Part shown: positions 1-11,221 of the stretch, one piece after another
Layout of the letters: each line of letters begins with the position of its first letter
Position numbering within the stretch: the stretch's first letter is position 1
Translations under genes and position numbers: made by a program
Source: Linyphia triangularis
Lineage: Eukaryota; Arthropoda; Arachnida; Araneae; Linyphiidae
DNA length: 64,000 bases
Reading direction: 5' to 3'
Assembly: GCA_963978545.1 (NCBI GenBank)
Contig: OZ021727.1
Coordinates: forward strand, 54,262,487 to 54,326,486
The notes under the pieces: generated by a model
Told to the model about the DNA's origin: nothing
The model's input: the letters and a program-made list of their open reading frames with translations, nothing else
Database searches by the model: none

Positions 1-102
1 AGCATATAGATAACAAAATAACTAAATTAAATTCCAAGGCCCAATTGACATTCACCCTACATTGTTATTTAAGAAACAAAATATTTCTTCAGATTTATTT
101 AA

Positions 103-2340
103 GGCCGGGAAATAAAAAACAAAATTAAAAAAAAAAAAAAAAAAACACGAAGTTTTTTAGATATTTTTGCGGTAGTTGTGAACTCTCATCATTAAAATGT
201 GTTCAGAATCTTATAACTTTATGTCACCTCAATGATCGAAAGTTGTGAAAGATGGTTTAAAAATGCTTAAAATTCGAAAATTAATAAATAATCACAGATT
301 TCGTCGATCATTTTGCGGTAGTGCTTAAAAGTTACTATTTTTTAACAACACCTACAAATATTTTTATTGAATTATACATTGGTATATTCTCCCACCTCAA
401 AGGAACAGAATTTGGAAGACGAGTCTTACACAAAATGGTCAAGAAAACCTCTTTGCAATGAGTTTGAAACTCTTGCAAATTTGTTTAAAACTGGATAAAA
501 CAGACACAGATATGGTGTGTCCAACATAGCCATGGATGCTATTGCATGGAGTGTTATGCATGATTAGATTTAATATCGGAACCAAACAGCTGCCTCGTCA
601 CAGACAAAAATAAAATATCGAGGGTAACACTCTAGAATTAAAAAGAATTCTACTCTGTCGGGGCTTTATTGTGATGGACTGCGTGACAAAACCTAAATAA
701 CCGAAATACTCAAGAACAGGCAGTTTGAAAGAAAAAATTTCGAAGATCATTAAGGTATTGTATCGGATCATCGTTCCACATACATGGGACATGTTACACC
801 TGAAAGTTGATGTAGTCTTGATATATCCAACAGCATTTACGAATACGTAACAGATTTTTTATTAGACGATTTTAACAAAAAATGTTGTTCTCGTATGTCA
901 CGGCACGGTCATGAATACTGGAGTGTTTAATGGTATAATTCATAGGTTTGAATTGAGACTTCAGATACCAATCCAATCGATTATCTCAACTATTTGAGAA
1001 CGTAGACGGTAAGTCTTTTGATTCCACGTCTTACAACATAGACATTGGATGGAACCTGAAAGGATGCGAAAAGCTTCCACCTGCTGCTTTTAATATCATT
1101 GATGCCACCACATTTAGTTTTCTGATCAGAGATAGAAATTTGCAATGCCATTAGTTCTGGTGTTTGTTCTCCCGACCTAGATAAGTATCAATCAGGAATG
1201 TTAAATTTGTCCAGCTGGCTGACAACTGACAGTCGAATACTGAAGTTTTTTATATCTTCCTCAGACAAATCAAATGAGTTGCTAACGTTGGTTGTATTCA
1301 TTCTAAGAGTATCAATAACATTATAGTTTTGAACAAAGATTTATCATTCCATTAAGGACAGTGCTAGACACTTGTGGCATTTAATTAGCTAATCTTTGCT
1401 TAAGAAGTAAGCAAGTACCTTAAGAAGAATCTTAACATAATCTATTTAGTAATTTTTCACAACGCTTACTTTGTGGGTCCAGAAAACGTGCTTATATTCA
1501 TTTTAACTGATGAGAGGAGCCACATTAGGACCCTTACAGCTATACAGATTATCAAAGCAAGGGGAAATGGCCCAGATGAAAATTGTGCTCGCATATTGGT
1601 TGTTCCTGCTGTTTATCTTGGAGCAACAAACTACACAGATCTCTTGAGCTTGAAAACTTGCTATGTGACTACGTGACATTACATCTAATTCTCAAAGAGA
1701 TCAGTTCTTTTGAACTTTTGAAGATGATACAGGACCATGCGCCAATGGAAGGTTAGGATTTTATTAAATTTCTTTCCCACGCACACAAGCAGTCGAGCAA
1801 ATTTTAAAGCTAAACACTGAAGTCTTCGGAAAAGCAGTTGAACCGTAGAATAGGGATGGAGCAACCCTAGAGTACAGAAACCACATGCTAGAATTTTTAG
1901 TAAAAAAACCAGAAAAACCTTCCAAAATGGAACCAATGCTCTTAATTTGTATGTCTGAAAGATGGAATAAAGATTATTTTTGCATTATGATGAGGTATTG
2001 TATTGTGTTTTTATTTAAAAAAATGCCCTCAATATCTAAAATTTGGTGCGTAGAGGCGTCAGAAGATATTAATGTAAAATTCTAAAAACTTTTACAGGTG
2101 CTGTTTTTAAAAAAACAGTAACTTTTAAACTTTACAGTAAAATGATAAAAAAAAAATCTATAATTATTTGTTCATTTTTGAATTTTAAGCATTTTTAGTG
2201 CAATTTTCACAACTTTCGACTAATTAAGGCGACAGAAGATATCTATTCAGAGTTATAAGATTTTACACACTTTTTAATAATGAAATTCCCCAACTTTTCT
2301 ACACTACCTCAAAAAGATCTAAGATACTTCGACAATATGT
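103..2340 (+). mobile_element. DNA transposon copy I, cc8L18.2-like family, long inverted ends
   Basis: The left end (about 103-415) and the right end (about 1990-2340) are diverged inverted copies of each other, both including the sequence around 'TCTTATAACT' and the block 'AAATGCTTAAAATTC'. The same ends recur at 61632-62170 and 63345-64000, so this is a family and not a chance inverted repeat. Between the ends lies a decayed plus-strand gene (see 640-1930). The left end is damaged by an A-run near 127-145. No clean target-site duplication is visible. The superfamily is not assigned; related proteins in animals are usually labelled cc8L18.2-like or uncharacterised. Confidence 0.7.
640..1930 (+). 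pseudogene. cc8L18.2-like transposon protein, decayed
   Basis: There is no intact reading frame, but blocks in several plus-strand frames match the order of the cc8L18.2-like family. A 'DG..DKT'-like block lies near 660-700. The 'CHGTVMNTGVFNGII' block is near 899-950, where the family usually has C-[DN]-G-T..N-T-G. 'WNLKGCEKLP' is near 1053. 'RILVVPAVYLGATNY' is near 1594-1640. The family C-terminal pattern, with THTQAVEQ then ATLEYRNHMLEF, lies at about 1780-1905. The copy at 62377-63240 (minus) aligns to the same blocks. The function, presumably transposition, is inferred only from its position between inverted ends. Many stops and frameshifts show it is dead. Confidence 0.6.
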
Positions 2341-2344
2341 ATTT

Positions 2345-3149
2345 GTTAAATGCACAAAATATGCCGTGTTTGTAGTTTGTATAGAAGCACAGTTTGAAAC
2401 CGGTTGAAGTTAAAATGTATTACAGAAAACTTAATTAGTTTTCATGCATCTGCTTTTTTTTATAAAACCTCCAAAATTCAACGTTTTGTCTAATTCCTAC
2501 TATCTTGTCAACCAAAAGTTCTAACATAAGGTTTTCTTTTGCATATAAATCTAAGGGAGGCAAAAATATGTGTTGTTAATTACAAAATGTAGTTTACTAT
2601 TTATACCTAAAATACCGATGTTTATTTTGTGTACATTAGTGTTTCGCATAATTGCCATCACTTTATTCCCTTACCTTTCAATGAATATTTACGAAACTTT
2701 TATATTATTTACATGTTTTGGAAGGTAAATCAGAATGTGAAACAGCATAATGGAATTGCAACTATAATTTCTTTAACGTTTCTATTTTAACATATATAAG
2801 ACACCTTATGCCGAAATAGACTCATTGGAAAAAAACCTTCAGAAATCACTATGTTTTCTTTCTTTCTTTTTTCAAAAACTAAATATATTGTCAGCTTGCA
2901 AATTTGTGTGAGCTCTGTACTTGAAATAAACATATAAATATAACTTGCATTACGAAAATTACTGTCAATAAAATGCTGCTTCTTCATGTGTTTCTATTTT
3001 TAATACGCTTTTATTAGCTTCAGACGTATGTATGTTAGTATGTAAGGGAATCTTTGAACATGATTTTGAGCCCCTTCAAAACGTCGGATTAACTCGAAAT
3101 TTGGCATACTTATTAAGGACCGATGACAATTCAATATTTTTTAAACAGT
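2345..3149. other. AT-rich spacer
   Basis: I see no gene, inverted repeat or tandem array here. The only open frames are short and have no recognisable motif. Confidence 0.5.
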
Positions 3150-3878
3150 TTAAGGGGGTATGGTACCGAAATTTCTTCAAAAATCCCAAATTTTTTTTCT
3201 GATTTAAAAAAATAGTTCATACATTCCTGAAGAGAATGATGTTTTTATCTTATTCCTCCGGTGATTAGAATGCCACAAAATTAACTGTGATTTAAACATA
3301 ACTAATGAGCGTAACACCTTGAAGCGTCTGCTTAAAGTGCGTTTTTCGAGCACTAGTGTTTTTCACAGATGTTGCATATTCAAATCGATATATCTCCAGA
3401 ACCATTAACAATTGGCTATTCAAATTTTTGGAGCATTTAATTTATATAGTTTTAAATATTTTGTTTTCACAGAATTTTATTTTTTTAATTCTGTTTTAAA
3501 ATATAATTTTTAGCATAAAAGATAACATAAAAAAAAGCAAAAATTTCAATATTTTAACTTTGAGAATTTTTTTAATTTTTTTTAGTTCACCTATAAAAAT
3601 TCTGTGAAGACAAAATTTTCTTTATATAATTATGTATTACAGAAAGCTTTCACTTTGAAATTTTTTAATTTTTTTCTTAACTTATATCAAAATACACAAA
3701 CATCATTTATTATGGATTTTTCTTGGTTTTTAAATTTTTTTTAAATAACAAAACACAATATTTAAAAAAACATTTTCTCAAAGATATATAAATAGTATCT
3801 CATACATAAAATAAATTTTTGACGTAAAAATGTACATAAATAAAGTTTTTTTTTATTTTCGGTACCGCACCCCCTTAA
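3150..3878. mobile_element. Non-autonomous TTAA-flanked MITE
   Basis: The element body is 3154-3874, flanked on both sides by TTAA (3150-3153 and 3875-3878). The ends are inverted: the left begins GGGGGTATGGTACCGAAA and the right, read on the minus strand, begins GGGGGTGCGGTACCGAAA. Inside is a second inverted pair around 3440-3480 and 3593-3633, sharing 'CACAGAATTTT'. There is no open frame. The TTAA duplication suggests mobilisation by a piggyBac-like (or other TTAA-specific) transposase, which is inference from the target site. Confidence 0.8.
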
Positions 3879-3968
3879 CCCGTTATCCTTACTAGGATTA
3901 TCAGGATTAGCGATTTTTTGTTTTCCTGAGACCCGGAGTGTCTGCGTCAAGACCAATAAGGGAAACTA

Positions 3969-4114
3969 CCAGGCGCGCTGATCACTTATACCTCGGATAA
4001 GTTACCGACTGTGCTTAAGATAAAATTTTCAGAGAGGGAACCTGAGAACCACCTATCTCATCCAAGTAAGGCACCAGGCACTCTATTTACTCATTTCTCG
4101 GATAAGTTACAGAC
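3969..4114. repeat. Short direct repeat, spacing about 105 bp
   Basis: The block 'CTCGGATAAGTTACCGACT' near 3992 recurs as 'CTCGGATAAGTTACAGACT' near 4096. Each copy is preceded by 'CCAGGC' at a similar distance. It lies in the leader of the Helitron and may be part of it. Confidence 0.6.
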
Positions 4115-4204
4115 TTAAAATAAATATCAACCACTTCCCGATTTTATTGAAAATTATCGATTTTCATAGTAGGATATGGAAATATTTTGTACTTTAGTTC
4201 TTCA

Positions 4205-4550
4205 ACATGCTTTATCGAAAATATATTCTAAAAGCAGTCAATATCTATTTAAACTCAATTGAGTAATAAATTGATGTAATGAAAAAATAAATAAAATCGA
4301 CCCACATTTAGAGATATACATGACTTATTCATTGCGACAAGCATATGACTACTCGCCAGAAAAGTCAGGTAGTTTCGTACGTTTCACGAATTCTGAGATA
4401 AAACAATATTTATCGATTTCATTATAAATGCAGCCAATATCTATTTAGAATTTACTTTAATAGTAAATTGATCTAATTAAAAGAAAAACCTGAGCTACAT
4501 TTAGAGACATACATGATCTATCCATTGAGACAAGCATATGACTATTCGCA
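4205..4550. repeat. Tandem duplication, period about 194 bp
   Basis: Copy one (about 4220-4356) and copy two (about 4415-4550) share 'CAATATCTATTTA', 'ACATTTAGAGA' and 'GACAAGCATATGACTA' in the same order. Divergence is moderate, so the duplication is not recent. It sits directly upstream of the Helitron coding start at 4775 and could be part of its 5' region. The Helitron 5' terminus itself could not be placed. Confidence 0.65.
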
Positions 4551-4774
4551 AGTGACGGCACGTATTGACAACGGTTACTCCATATCATGCTCGCGCAGCA
4601 TTACATACTTGCGCCGTGTACAAGTGTGGGCAGTAGCGAGCAGCTCTTCTAAGTCCATGGTTGCAACTGGAGTTCTTAATGGCAGTGAACAATCCGTCCT
4701 CGCTTAAGCTATTGTATTCTATTAAATCGAAGTATCCAAAGTCGGGCGTTGCTCTTATTTATATAGAAACAACA

Positions 4775-5077
4775 ATGGTAAATGAAACGAAAACACAGAG
4801 AAGAAGGAGATTGGAGAACAAGAGACGGAAGTTAAGAGATAAACATTTTAAATTCTCCAGCGAAGAAATAGAAGAGGCAAAGAAGAACAGGAGAGAGTAT
4901 ATGAGAAATTATAGAGCCTCACAATCTGGAGAAGAGAGAGCAGCTCACTTACATCAGATGCGTCAGCATAATGCCAAACACCGAGCTTCACAATCTGAAG
5001 AAGAAAGAGCTGTTCGCTTACAACAAACACGCAAGCTTATGGCCGAATACCGGGCCTCACAACCTGAAGAAGACTGA
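4775..5077 (+). pseudogene. Helitron protein, N-terminal basic repeat region (part 1)
   Basis: The ATG at 4775 opens a very basic, charged stretch (MVNETKTQRRRRLENKRR...). From about 4908 it becomes a 23-residue repeat of the type R-A-S-Q-[SP]-[EG]-E-E-R-A-x-[HR]-L-x-Q-x-R. Two full copies and the start of a third are present. The same repeat continues at 8532, beyond TE1. The composition suggests a helical or coiled-coil, nucleic-acid-binding tail, which is inference. The frame ends at a TGA (5075-5077) directly abutting the TE1 terminus, so the truncation is caused by the insertion. An upstream in-frame ATG at 4661 also exists, but 4775 fits the start of the recognisable basic domain better. 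Confidence 0.75.
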
Positions 5078-8000
5078 TAGTCCAGGCAATTTGTGATGAA
5101 CATGAAAAAAATTGCAACAGAAGCTTTTTTAATTGATTTTTAATCGGTTATCATTGCTGAACAACATATCCAAAATCGGACAAAATTGATCCATGGGAAC
5201 ACACCGAAAAACGAATTTCAAAATGACGGATTCCATATCACATGATGGGGATGCCTAAGCGCAGTTTTTCCCGCTTAGCACCTCCTCAACCATGATAATT
5301 TAATCACGCATGTTAGCTTTAACACAACAAAATGGTAGGTTATTGTGCTTAGAATAGCATGGAGTTTTTAAAAAAAGGGTAACATTACATTTCACAGGTA
5401 AGAAGGTGTACAGGTGTACATGATGTAATTTAAACAATAAACATATCCTAAACAGTGCATATCTTACATTGTTGTTTAAAAGTTTGTTTAACGTCAGAAA
5501 AAGTTTCAGAAAAAAAAAAACTTTAATAGTTTTCATCACTTTCATTATATTAATAACTGTTGTGGTTTTTACATCCATTGCTTTGGCACGTTTCACAAAC
5601 TATTGAACCGGGCAGGACATTACGATTGCATCCACCTCGTAATGTAGAGCGTTTTTGTGCAGAAACATCGTTTCATATTGAAAAAATAATCTGGGGCTGA
5701 TGGTAAATTGCCGAGTATTGGGTAGTACGAGTAATTTTTTACATACCAACCCCATTCTTTTGGTTTGATTCTTTCTTTAGTATCTTTCCATACATTTATT
5801 TATAAGTATATTCGATAGCTATGATATTTTGTTGAAGAATCGGTAGGGGCAGACGTTCGAGTGCTACAAATTATTTTGCTGTAGTTACCTTCGCTACTAA
5901 CATTTGAAGGCGCAGTTGGTCTGTGCTATTTAAAAATCGGCTGTCGTACCAAAGAAGCATTGCTTTTCTACCAGCGACAGTGATATCTGAAAGTTGACTT
6001 GAATAATAACAAAATATTTTTTCAACAGAGCGGAGCGCTGTCTCCTTCATCGTTTTGGGGAATGCTGAAGATTTCCCAATTGGAAAAATTCTGGATGTGG
6101 TATCGCAACCCGTAAAAGCATGCATAAACAACAACAAATTGCAACTTTCATGACCTAATACAGATTGTATGATGTGGATATCATATACTGGTTTTGGAGT
6201 TGATCCATGTCTTATATCACTTCGATAATATAGCTTAAATCCCTTATCCTTGGCGTGGTACAGAAGCAAAATCAGCAGATAGGTATCTTCCCCTATCACA
6301 GTGGTATGACCGTGTTCTGAAGATGAAACTGTGGTACTAACAATGTCCACACCAGCATTCCCGTCTGTGTTATGAACAGTACAATCTTGTTTCTTCAGCA
6401 AGTCATCAATGGGTGCGATTAGGGCTTGCTTGTTCTTTCCATTGGCTAGAAAATGTTCCTTTTTGCCAACGAACTTCGTGCATGGACTAAAACTAACATA
6501 TCTACTGGTTTTTGCGTACCGTCGTCTGTGAGCCCCATCCTTGATTGTAGGGGACCCAATGTAGCCATTAGAAACAACGACAGCTTTTCCATATGTTTTA
6601 AGAGTAAATTCAACATACGACATTGTAATGTTTTCGTAAGTGTCATTGTTGCACAACGAAATTCGATGTAAGAGATATCCTCCATCCATTCCGTACCCTT
6701 CCACGTTGTCATATTCTTCACTATCAAAATGTTTGGTGCATTTAACAATTGCTTCTGCTAACTGAGATTTGTCTGCTTTTCTCATTAGGTTTAGGGATTC
6801 AAATAATGCTGCAGGGTAAGCACAAAGTTCATAACGCATGATATCAAGAAGATTCATATCAGCACAAGTGGCAATAGTATTCATTCTTTGGAAAAGTAGT
6901 GCTAAATCCACTTGTATATCTGAATCATCTGTACTACAAACAGCACCAGCAGATCCTAGAGTTTTCGCTTTATCTGACCTTTTAGCAGAACACCTTAATA
7001 CATCCTTCCCTATCATTTCTGAGACAATTTTCGCACCAAATAAGTGAAACTCGTCAACATTAACTTCTTCTTCGGTTGCTACGCCTATAACAATATTACG
7101 AAGAGAACAGTAAGAATTAAATTTGTATATGGATTCTTGTACATTGACCAGTTTTTTTTTTATGTCATTGCTGTCCCTCTTTTGTCTGCTGTCTCTCATT
7201 TCTTTGTGTTGTTCACTATTTTACATGGAAACCCCTGCATACTCTTACACAGTTAAGATTTAAATTGAACAAAAGGGCATGCAAGACAGCCATGTAGCCT
7301 TCTGATTTTCGATAAGTCCACTTCCTCTCGTTCGTCTTCCTCTGCTTTTCAGGGAACGCATAAGCACTTGCTCTATTATAAGATCTGATCCAAGTTCACC
7401 CCAACATTTTTCTCTTCTTTTATCACAAATTTACCTCCCACAAACATTTTAGGAACCTTTGTATTTTCAGATAGTAGTTGAAACATTTTCTGCAAGTATA
7501 TGTAGGGTGACTTGAGATAATTTACATGACCCACAGCTGTTATTTTGGAGAGAATCTCAAGCTTAGCATATAAATGCAACTCCCAAGAACCTATCCTGTC
7601 AGCTGTTATCAAGGTCCGTACAACACTGATAATTCGCTGGTATTTCAATCGGAGTTTACTTGTTCTCGAGGAAGATGGCAAGTGATTCTTCTTTCTCTCC
7701 TAAGCAATCTCAATATGAGCCAAAGCGTCTCACAGTTCTAAGTCATTATTTTTTTTGTTTATGTCCGGTCGTAATATCATAGAAGAGATCACAAGTTTCT
7801 ATAACATGACCATGAAGAGATCCATGTTCATCACGAGGAAAAAACTCTTAAATTAGCAAGGTACTAAGCGCTGAATCTGCAATCATGTGTCCTCGTATCG
7901 CTCTGTAAACTGCTTTACCAGTCACCATGTGTAACACAGCATTTCATCCATAGATTTCTTGAAGTACCTCAAATAACATTGAGTCATTCAGGAGAGTAAC

Positions 8001-8529
8001 TTCAAGAAAATAACTAAAAACTATGACTTAATATTATTTGTGGTCCTCTATTGAGTTAGCATGTATGTTTAGCTCATTTTCAAGTGTAATCGATGCTTCA
8101 CTAATGTGACTTTGTCTTTATACACCGATACTCTAAAAACGAAAGCAGACAGAAAACGCAAACCTGTACACATACCTGCACCTGTATACCTTCTTACCTA
8201 TTAAATGTTATGTTCTCCTTTCTTAAAAAAGCTCCATGTCATTCTAAGCACGATAACCTACCATTTTGTTGTGTTAAAGCTAACATCCGTGATTAAAATA
8301 TCATTGTAGAGGAGATGCTGAGAGGGAAAACCTACGCTTAGGCATCCCCATCATGTGACATGGAATACGTCATTTTGAAATTCATTTTTCGGGGTGTTCC
8401 CATGGATGAATTTTGTCCGATTTTGGATATGTTGTTCAGCAATGATAACTGATTAAAAATCAGTTAAAAAAGCTTCTGTTGCAATTTTTTTCATGTTCAC
8501 TGTATTTTTAATTTAGTTTGCCTGGACTA
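5078..8529 (-). mobile_element. TE1: DNA transposon with ~350-bp inverted ends, inside the Helitron
   Basis: The left end starts TAGTCCAGGCAA at 5078 and the right end finishes TTGCCTGGACTA at 8529. The arms match closely for about 350 bp (5078-5425 against about 8165-8529), including 'AAAAAAATTGCAACAGAAGC' and 'CAACAAAATGGTAGGTTAT'. The element separates two parts of the Helitron 23-residue repeat, so it is an insertion. No clean target duplication is visible; flanks read GAAGACTGA and TAGCAGCTC, so a small deletion or rearrangement is possible. The interior carries the minus-strand gene at 5871-8080. The superfamily is not assigned. Confidence 0.85.
5871..8080 (-). pseudogene. TE1 protein, uncharacterised transposon family, decayed
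   Basis: An open stretch of 442 residues (7199 to 5871, minus) ends the protein. Fragments upstream continue it: 'RTLITADRIGSWELHL' near 7620-7570, 'IIEQVLMRSLK' near 7380-7350 in a shifted frame, and 'NSEQHKEMRDSRQ' near 7215. I recognise a family seen in many invertebrates with blocks 'DGGxLLHR', 'GEDTDLLxLL' and 'HAxTGCDTTSR'. Here they read MDGGYLLHR, GEDTYLLIL and HAFTGCDTTSR, so one conserved acid has become Tyr. The spaced acidic residues suggest a metal-dependent nuclease, perhaps PIN/FEN-like, but that is inference. Position inside long inverted ends suggests a role in transposition. Frameshifts near 7380 and 7255 make this copy inactive. Confidence 0.65.
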
Positions 8530-8531
8530 TA

Positions 8532-8643
8532 GCAGCTCGCTTACATCAAATGCGTCAGCATAATGCCGAATACCGAGCTTCACAATCTGAAGAAGAAAGA
8601 GCAGCTCGCTTACAGCAAATGAAGCAGCGTAATGCTGAATCTA
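8532..8643 (+). pseudogene. Helitron protein, basic repeat region (part 2)
   Basis: This piece reads ARLHQMRQHNAEYR then ASQSEEERAARLQQMKQ, continuing the 23-residue repeat of 4908-5077. It ends at the TA where TE2 inserted. The frame then resumes at 14094: codons TCT, A+GA and AGG join across the TE2 site if one TA copy is kept. Confidence 0.8.
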
Positions 8644-8755
8644 CACTGTTAAAAATTTGGTTCCACCCTGCACCAAAATTTGGTGCCCATTTAGCTGCCA
8701 CCAACATTTGGTGCTTAGTTTCACGAAATAATGGTGCTACCTCGGACACCATATT

Positions 8756-9050
8756 ATGGTGATAGGTTGCACCAAAATTCGCGTTTTCGCTACACCACTT
8801 TATGGTGCATGGTTGCACCAAGATTCCCGTTTTCGCTACCCCATTTTATGGTGCATGGTTGCACCAAAATTAGTGTTTTCGCTACTCCATTTTATGGTGC
8901 ATGGTTGCACCAAGATTCCCGTTTTCGCTACTCCATTTTATGGTGCATGGTTGCACCAAAATTAGTGTTTTCGCTACTCCATTTTATGGTGAAACGTTGA
9001 ACCAATATTTGCGTTTTTGTTATACCATTTTATGGTGATAGTTTAAACCC
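8756..9050. repeat. 46-bp minisatellite, about 6.4 copies, in TE2
   Basis: Units start at 8756, 8802, 8848, 8894, 8940 and 8986, with a partial copy at 9032. Each begins ATGGTG, carries GTTGCACCAA and ends CCATTTT. Units two and four carry 'GATTCCCG' while units three and five carry 'AATTAGTG', so the inner array is a repeated 92-bp dimer. Outer units are more diverged. The unit overlaps the subterminal palindrome motif (TTGCACCAAAAT), suggesting it grew from the transposon end. Confidence 0.9.
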
Positions 9051-9059
9051 CCTTTTATA

Positions 9060-10068
9060 TTTTTTGTACCGCATTTTGAAGTTAAGGATGAATCAATATT
9101 TATGATTTCTGTCCTCAACTTAAAGGTGCATTAAATGTTGAATAATGCGTTTCCCCCCCCCCCCCATTGCTTGTTATAGCTGTGGATAGAATATATATTT
9201 TTAAATTAAATATTGTTTGTATTAAATAATTTTTTTTGTTTTAAATTATTACTTTTTCATATATTATATAGTTTTATAAATAATATTTTGTATATAAATT
9301 ATTTTAATGTATTATAAATAAAAAATAGTTATCATTTCAACATTCAATGAGGATATAACTGCATGGGTTCTTCAGCTAGGGCAATGAAGTAGTATAATCA
9401 TGCATTAATTAAAAATATATCCATTTGGAAACAACCAATATTAAAGTAATTTTTTTTTCAACAAATAAAATATCCACATATTAAGTAGAAAATATAATTA
9501 AAAAAAAATTCTATTTCTAATAAGCATTACTATTTATTTAAAAACTGAATACCTTTATTTATTGTTACCAACAATAACCCTTTTAAATAATTAAAATTAT
9601 GATCAGATCAACAATTCTCATATTTTAGCAAACTATTTTTATAGCCCTGTATATTTCACACAGAATACTTGAACAGGAAAACATTGTTTACTTATTTAAT
9701 CAGATCTCAAATGCAATAAAAATGAGTCATGACACCCTCAATTTCATATATATATTCAAATTTAAATAGCAGCTTCACATTATAAATGAAAATACAAAAT
9801 CAAAATATTTTATTAATTGCTCATTACAAAAAAGCAAACTGAACAGATGTAATTACAAAACATTTTATGAATAACAATACGGTTGGTAAAATTAGCATCC
9901 CACTTTCTACACCACAACTTGTGTTAAGGAAACCACAGCTTCAGAATACCATTATATTTTGCCCTGTTGGACATGTGTATCTAAATTATACTATCAAACA
10001 AATTCTGTTTAAATATATTTGTAAAAAAGTAATATATTATAAACATACATTTTTAATACAGAAGAGAC
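9060..10068. other. AT-rich interior of TE2
   Basis: This is very AT-rich sequence with a C-run near 9152-9163. I see no gene or clear repeat. Confidence 0.5.
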
Positions 10069-10292
10069 AGTACTTTTCCCTTAAAGGGTGCTATTGGCAA
10101 AAAATATCCAAGTACAGTACGGATTCTGCGTTAAGAACTGTTTACGTAAAACCAAGCCAAATCATGGCAACCATAGGCAGTTAACTTATTAAAAAATGGC
10201 AGCTGCTGCCATTTATTGGCAAAAATTATCTTGGCGCAGAATCCGTACCACACTTGGATTTTGCCAATGGCCTCCTTTAACGGAAAAGTACT
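10069..10292. mobile_element. Small foldback MITE-like element in TE2
   Basis: The arms 10069-10132 and about 10230-10292 are inverted copies. Both carry AGTACTTTTCC, 'TTAAAGG', 'ATTGGCAAAA', 'TCCAAGT' and 'GTACGGATTCTGCG'. The roughly 100-bp centre includes another small palindrome (GGCAGCTGCTGCC near 10198). There is no coding capacity. Confidence 0.75.
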
Positions 10293-11221
10293 GAAGAGGC
10301 TTTTTAAAACATTTAGTTGATTAAAAGTCTGTAACTGAGCACTAAATCAACTTATTACTTTGCAGATTATATTTTTTATCATATTACAGCAACCTTTCAT
10401 TATGCAATGGTATCATGTAGCTTAAAATAGAATATATTTAAAAAAAAATTATTTAAAGTCACCTTCAGAGGAAGTCATTTTACTGTTATTTGTACTAAAT
10501 GCAAGTTTTTCATGTTGAAATAGGGGAATTCTTAATAAAGAATAATTAAAAAAAGCTGAGGGACAACCAATAATACCACAAACATACCGAAAAAGATAGC
10601 TCATGTTTATGTTTATTACGAGCAGGGTAGAAATGAAACTTTTGAAAGTCTACTTTATTTAGCACACAAAAACATTGTTTTTAATCAGGGTTTCCACACT
10701 TTTCATACAATAAGAAGCTATTAAACACCTTTAATATTTTTCATAAGAACTAACCTTAACTTGCATACATGAATTAAAAATCAAACCTGAACAAGATTTT
10801 GTATGATAATTAGCATAAACTATCTTATTTAAAAATAAACAACACATTTGAAACCATTAATACCACAAACATATCGAAAATGAGTCAAATCTAGTTAGCT
10901 GTAATAAATAAGCTGGAATTTTAAATTACAATTAGAGAAAAATAAGAATTATTAAAGGTTTTTATAAATGAAAACTAAAAGTAAGGATTTCTTAAAGAGC
11001 AAGACCTAGTAGAAACATTGTTTATACATAAATTAAATATAAAACATGTACTAGATTATTTAAGGTTTTTTTAGAATAAAACTTGTAATAAGTTCTAGTC
11101 TTCTTGAACGGAGCATCAAGTTACTTATCCAGATCATATACGAACCACGTTCTGGTGCAGCATAGTCTTTAATTGTGTACTCATTTGACTTAGATCTATT
11201 CCTGCTGCTACAATGATAGGT
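10293..11221. other. AT-rich interior of TE2
   Basis: I see no gene. The phrase 'ATACCACAAACATA' occurs twice (about 10573 and 10860), each followed by '[CT]CGAAAA', a weak direct repeat. Confidence 0.4.

Noticed and set aside
6446..7256. Overlapping open frames on both strands within 6446-7256
   Set aside because: They are shadows of the minus-strand TE1 protein at 5871-7199, which matches a known family over its length.
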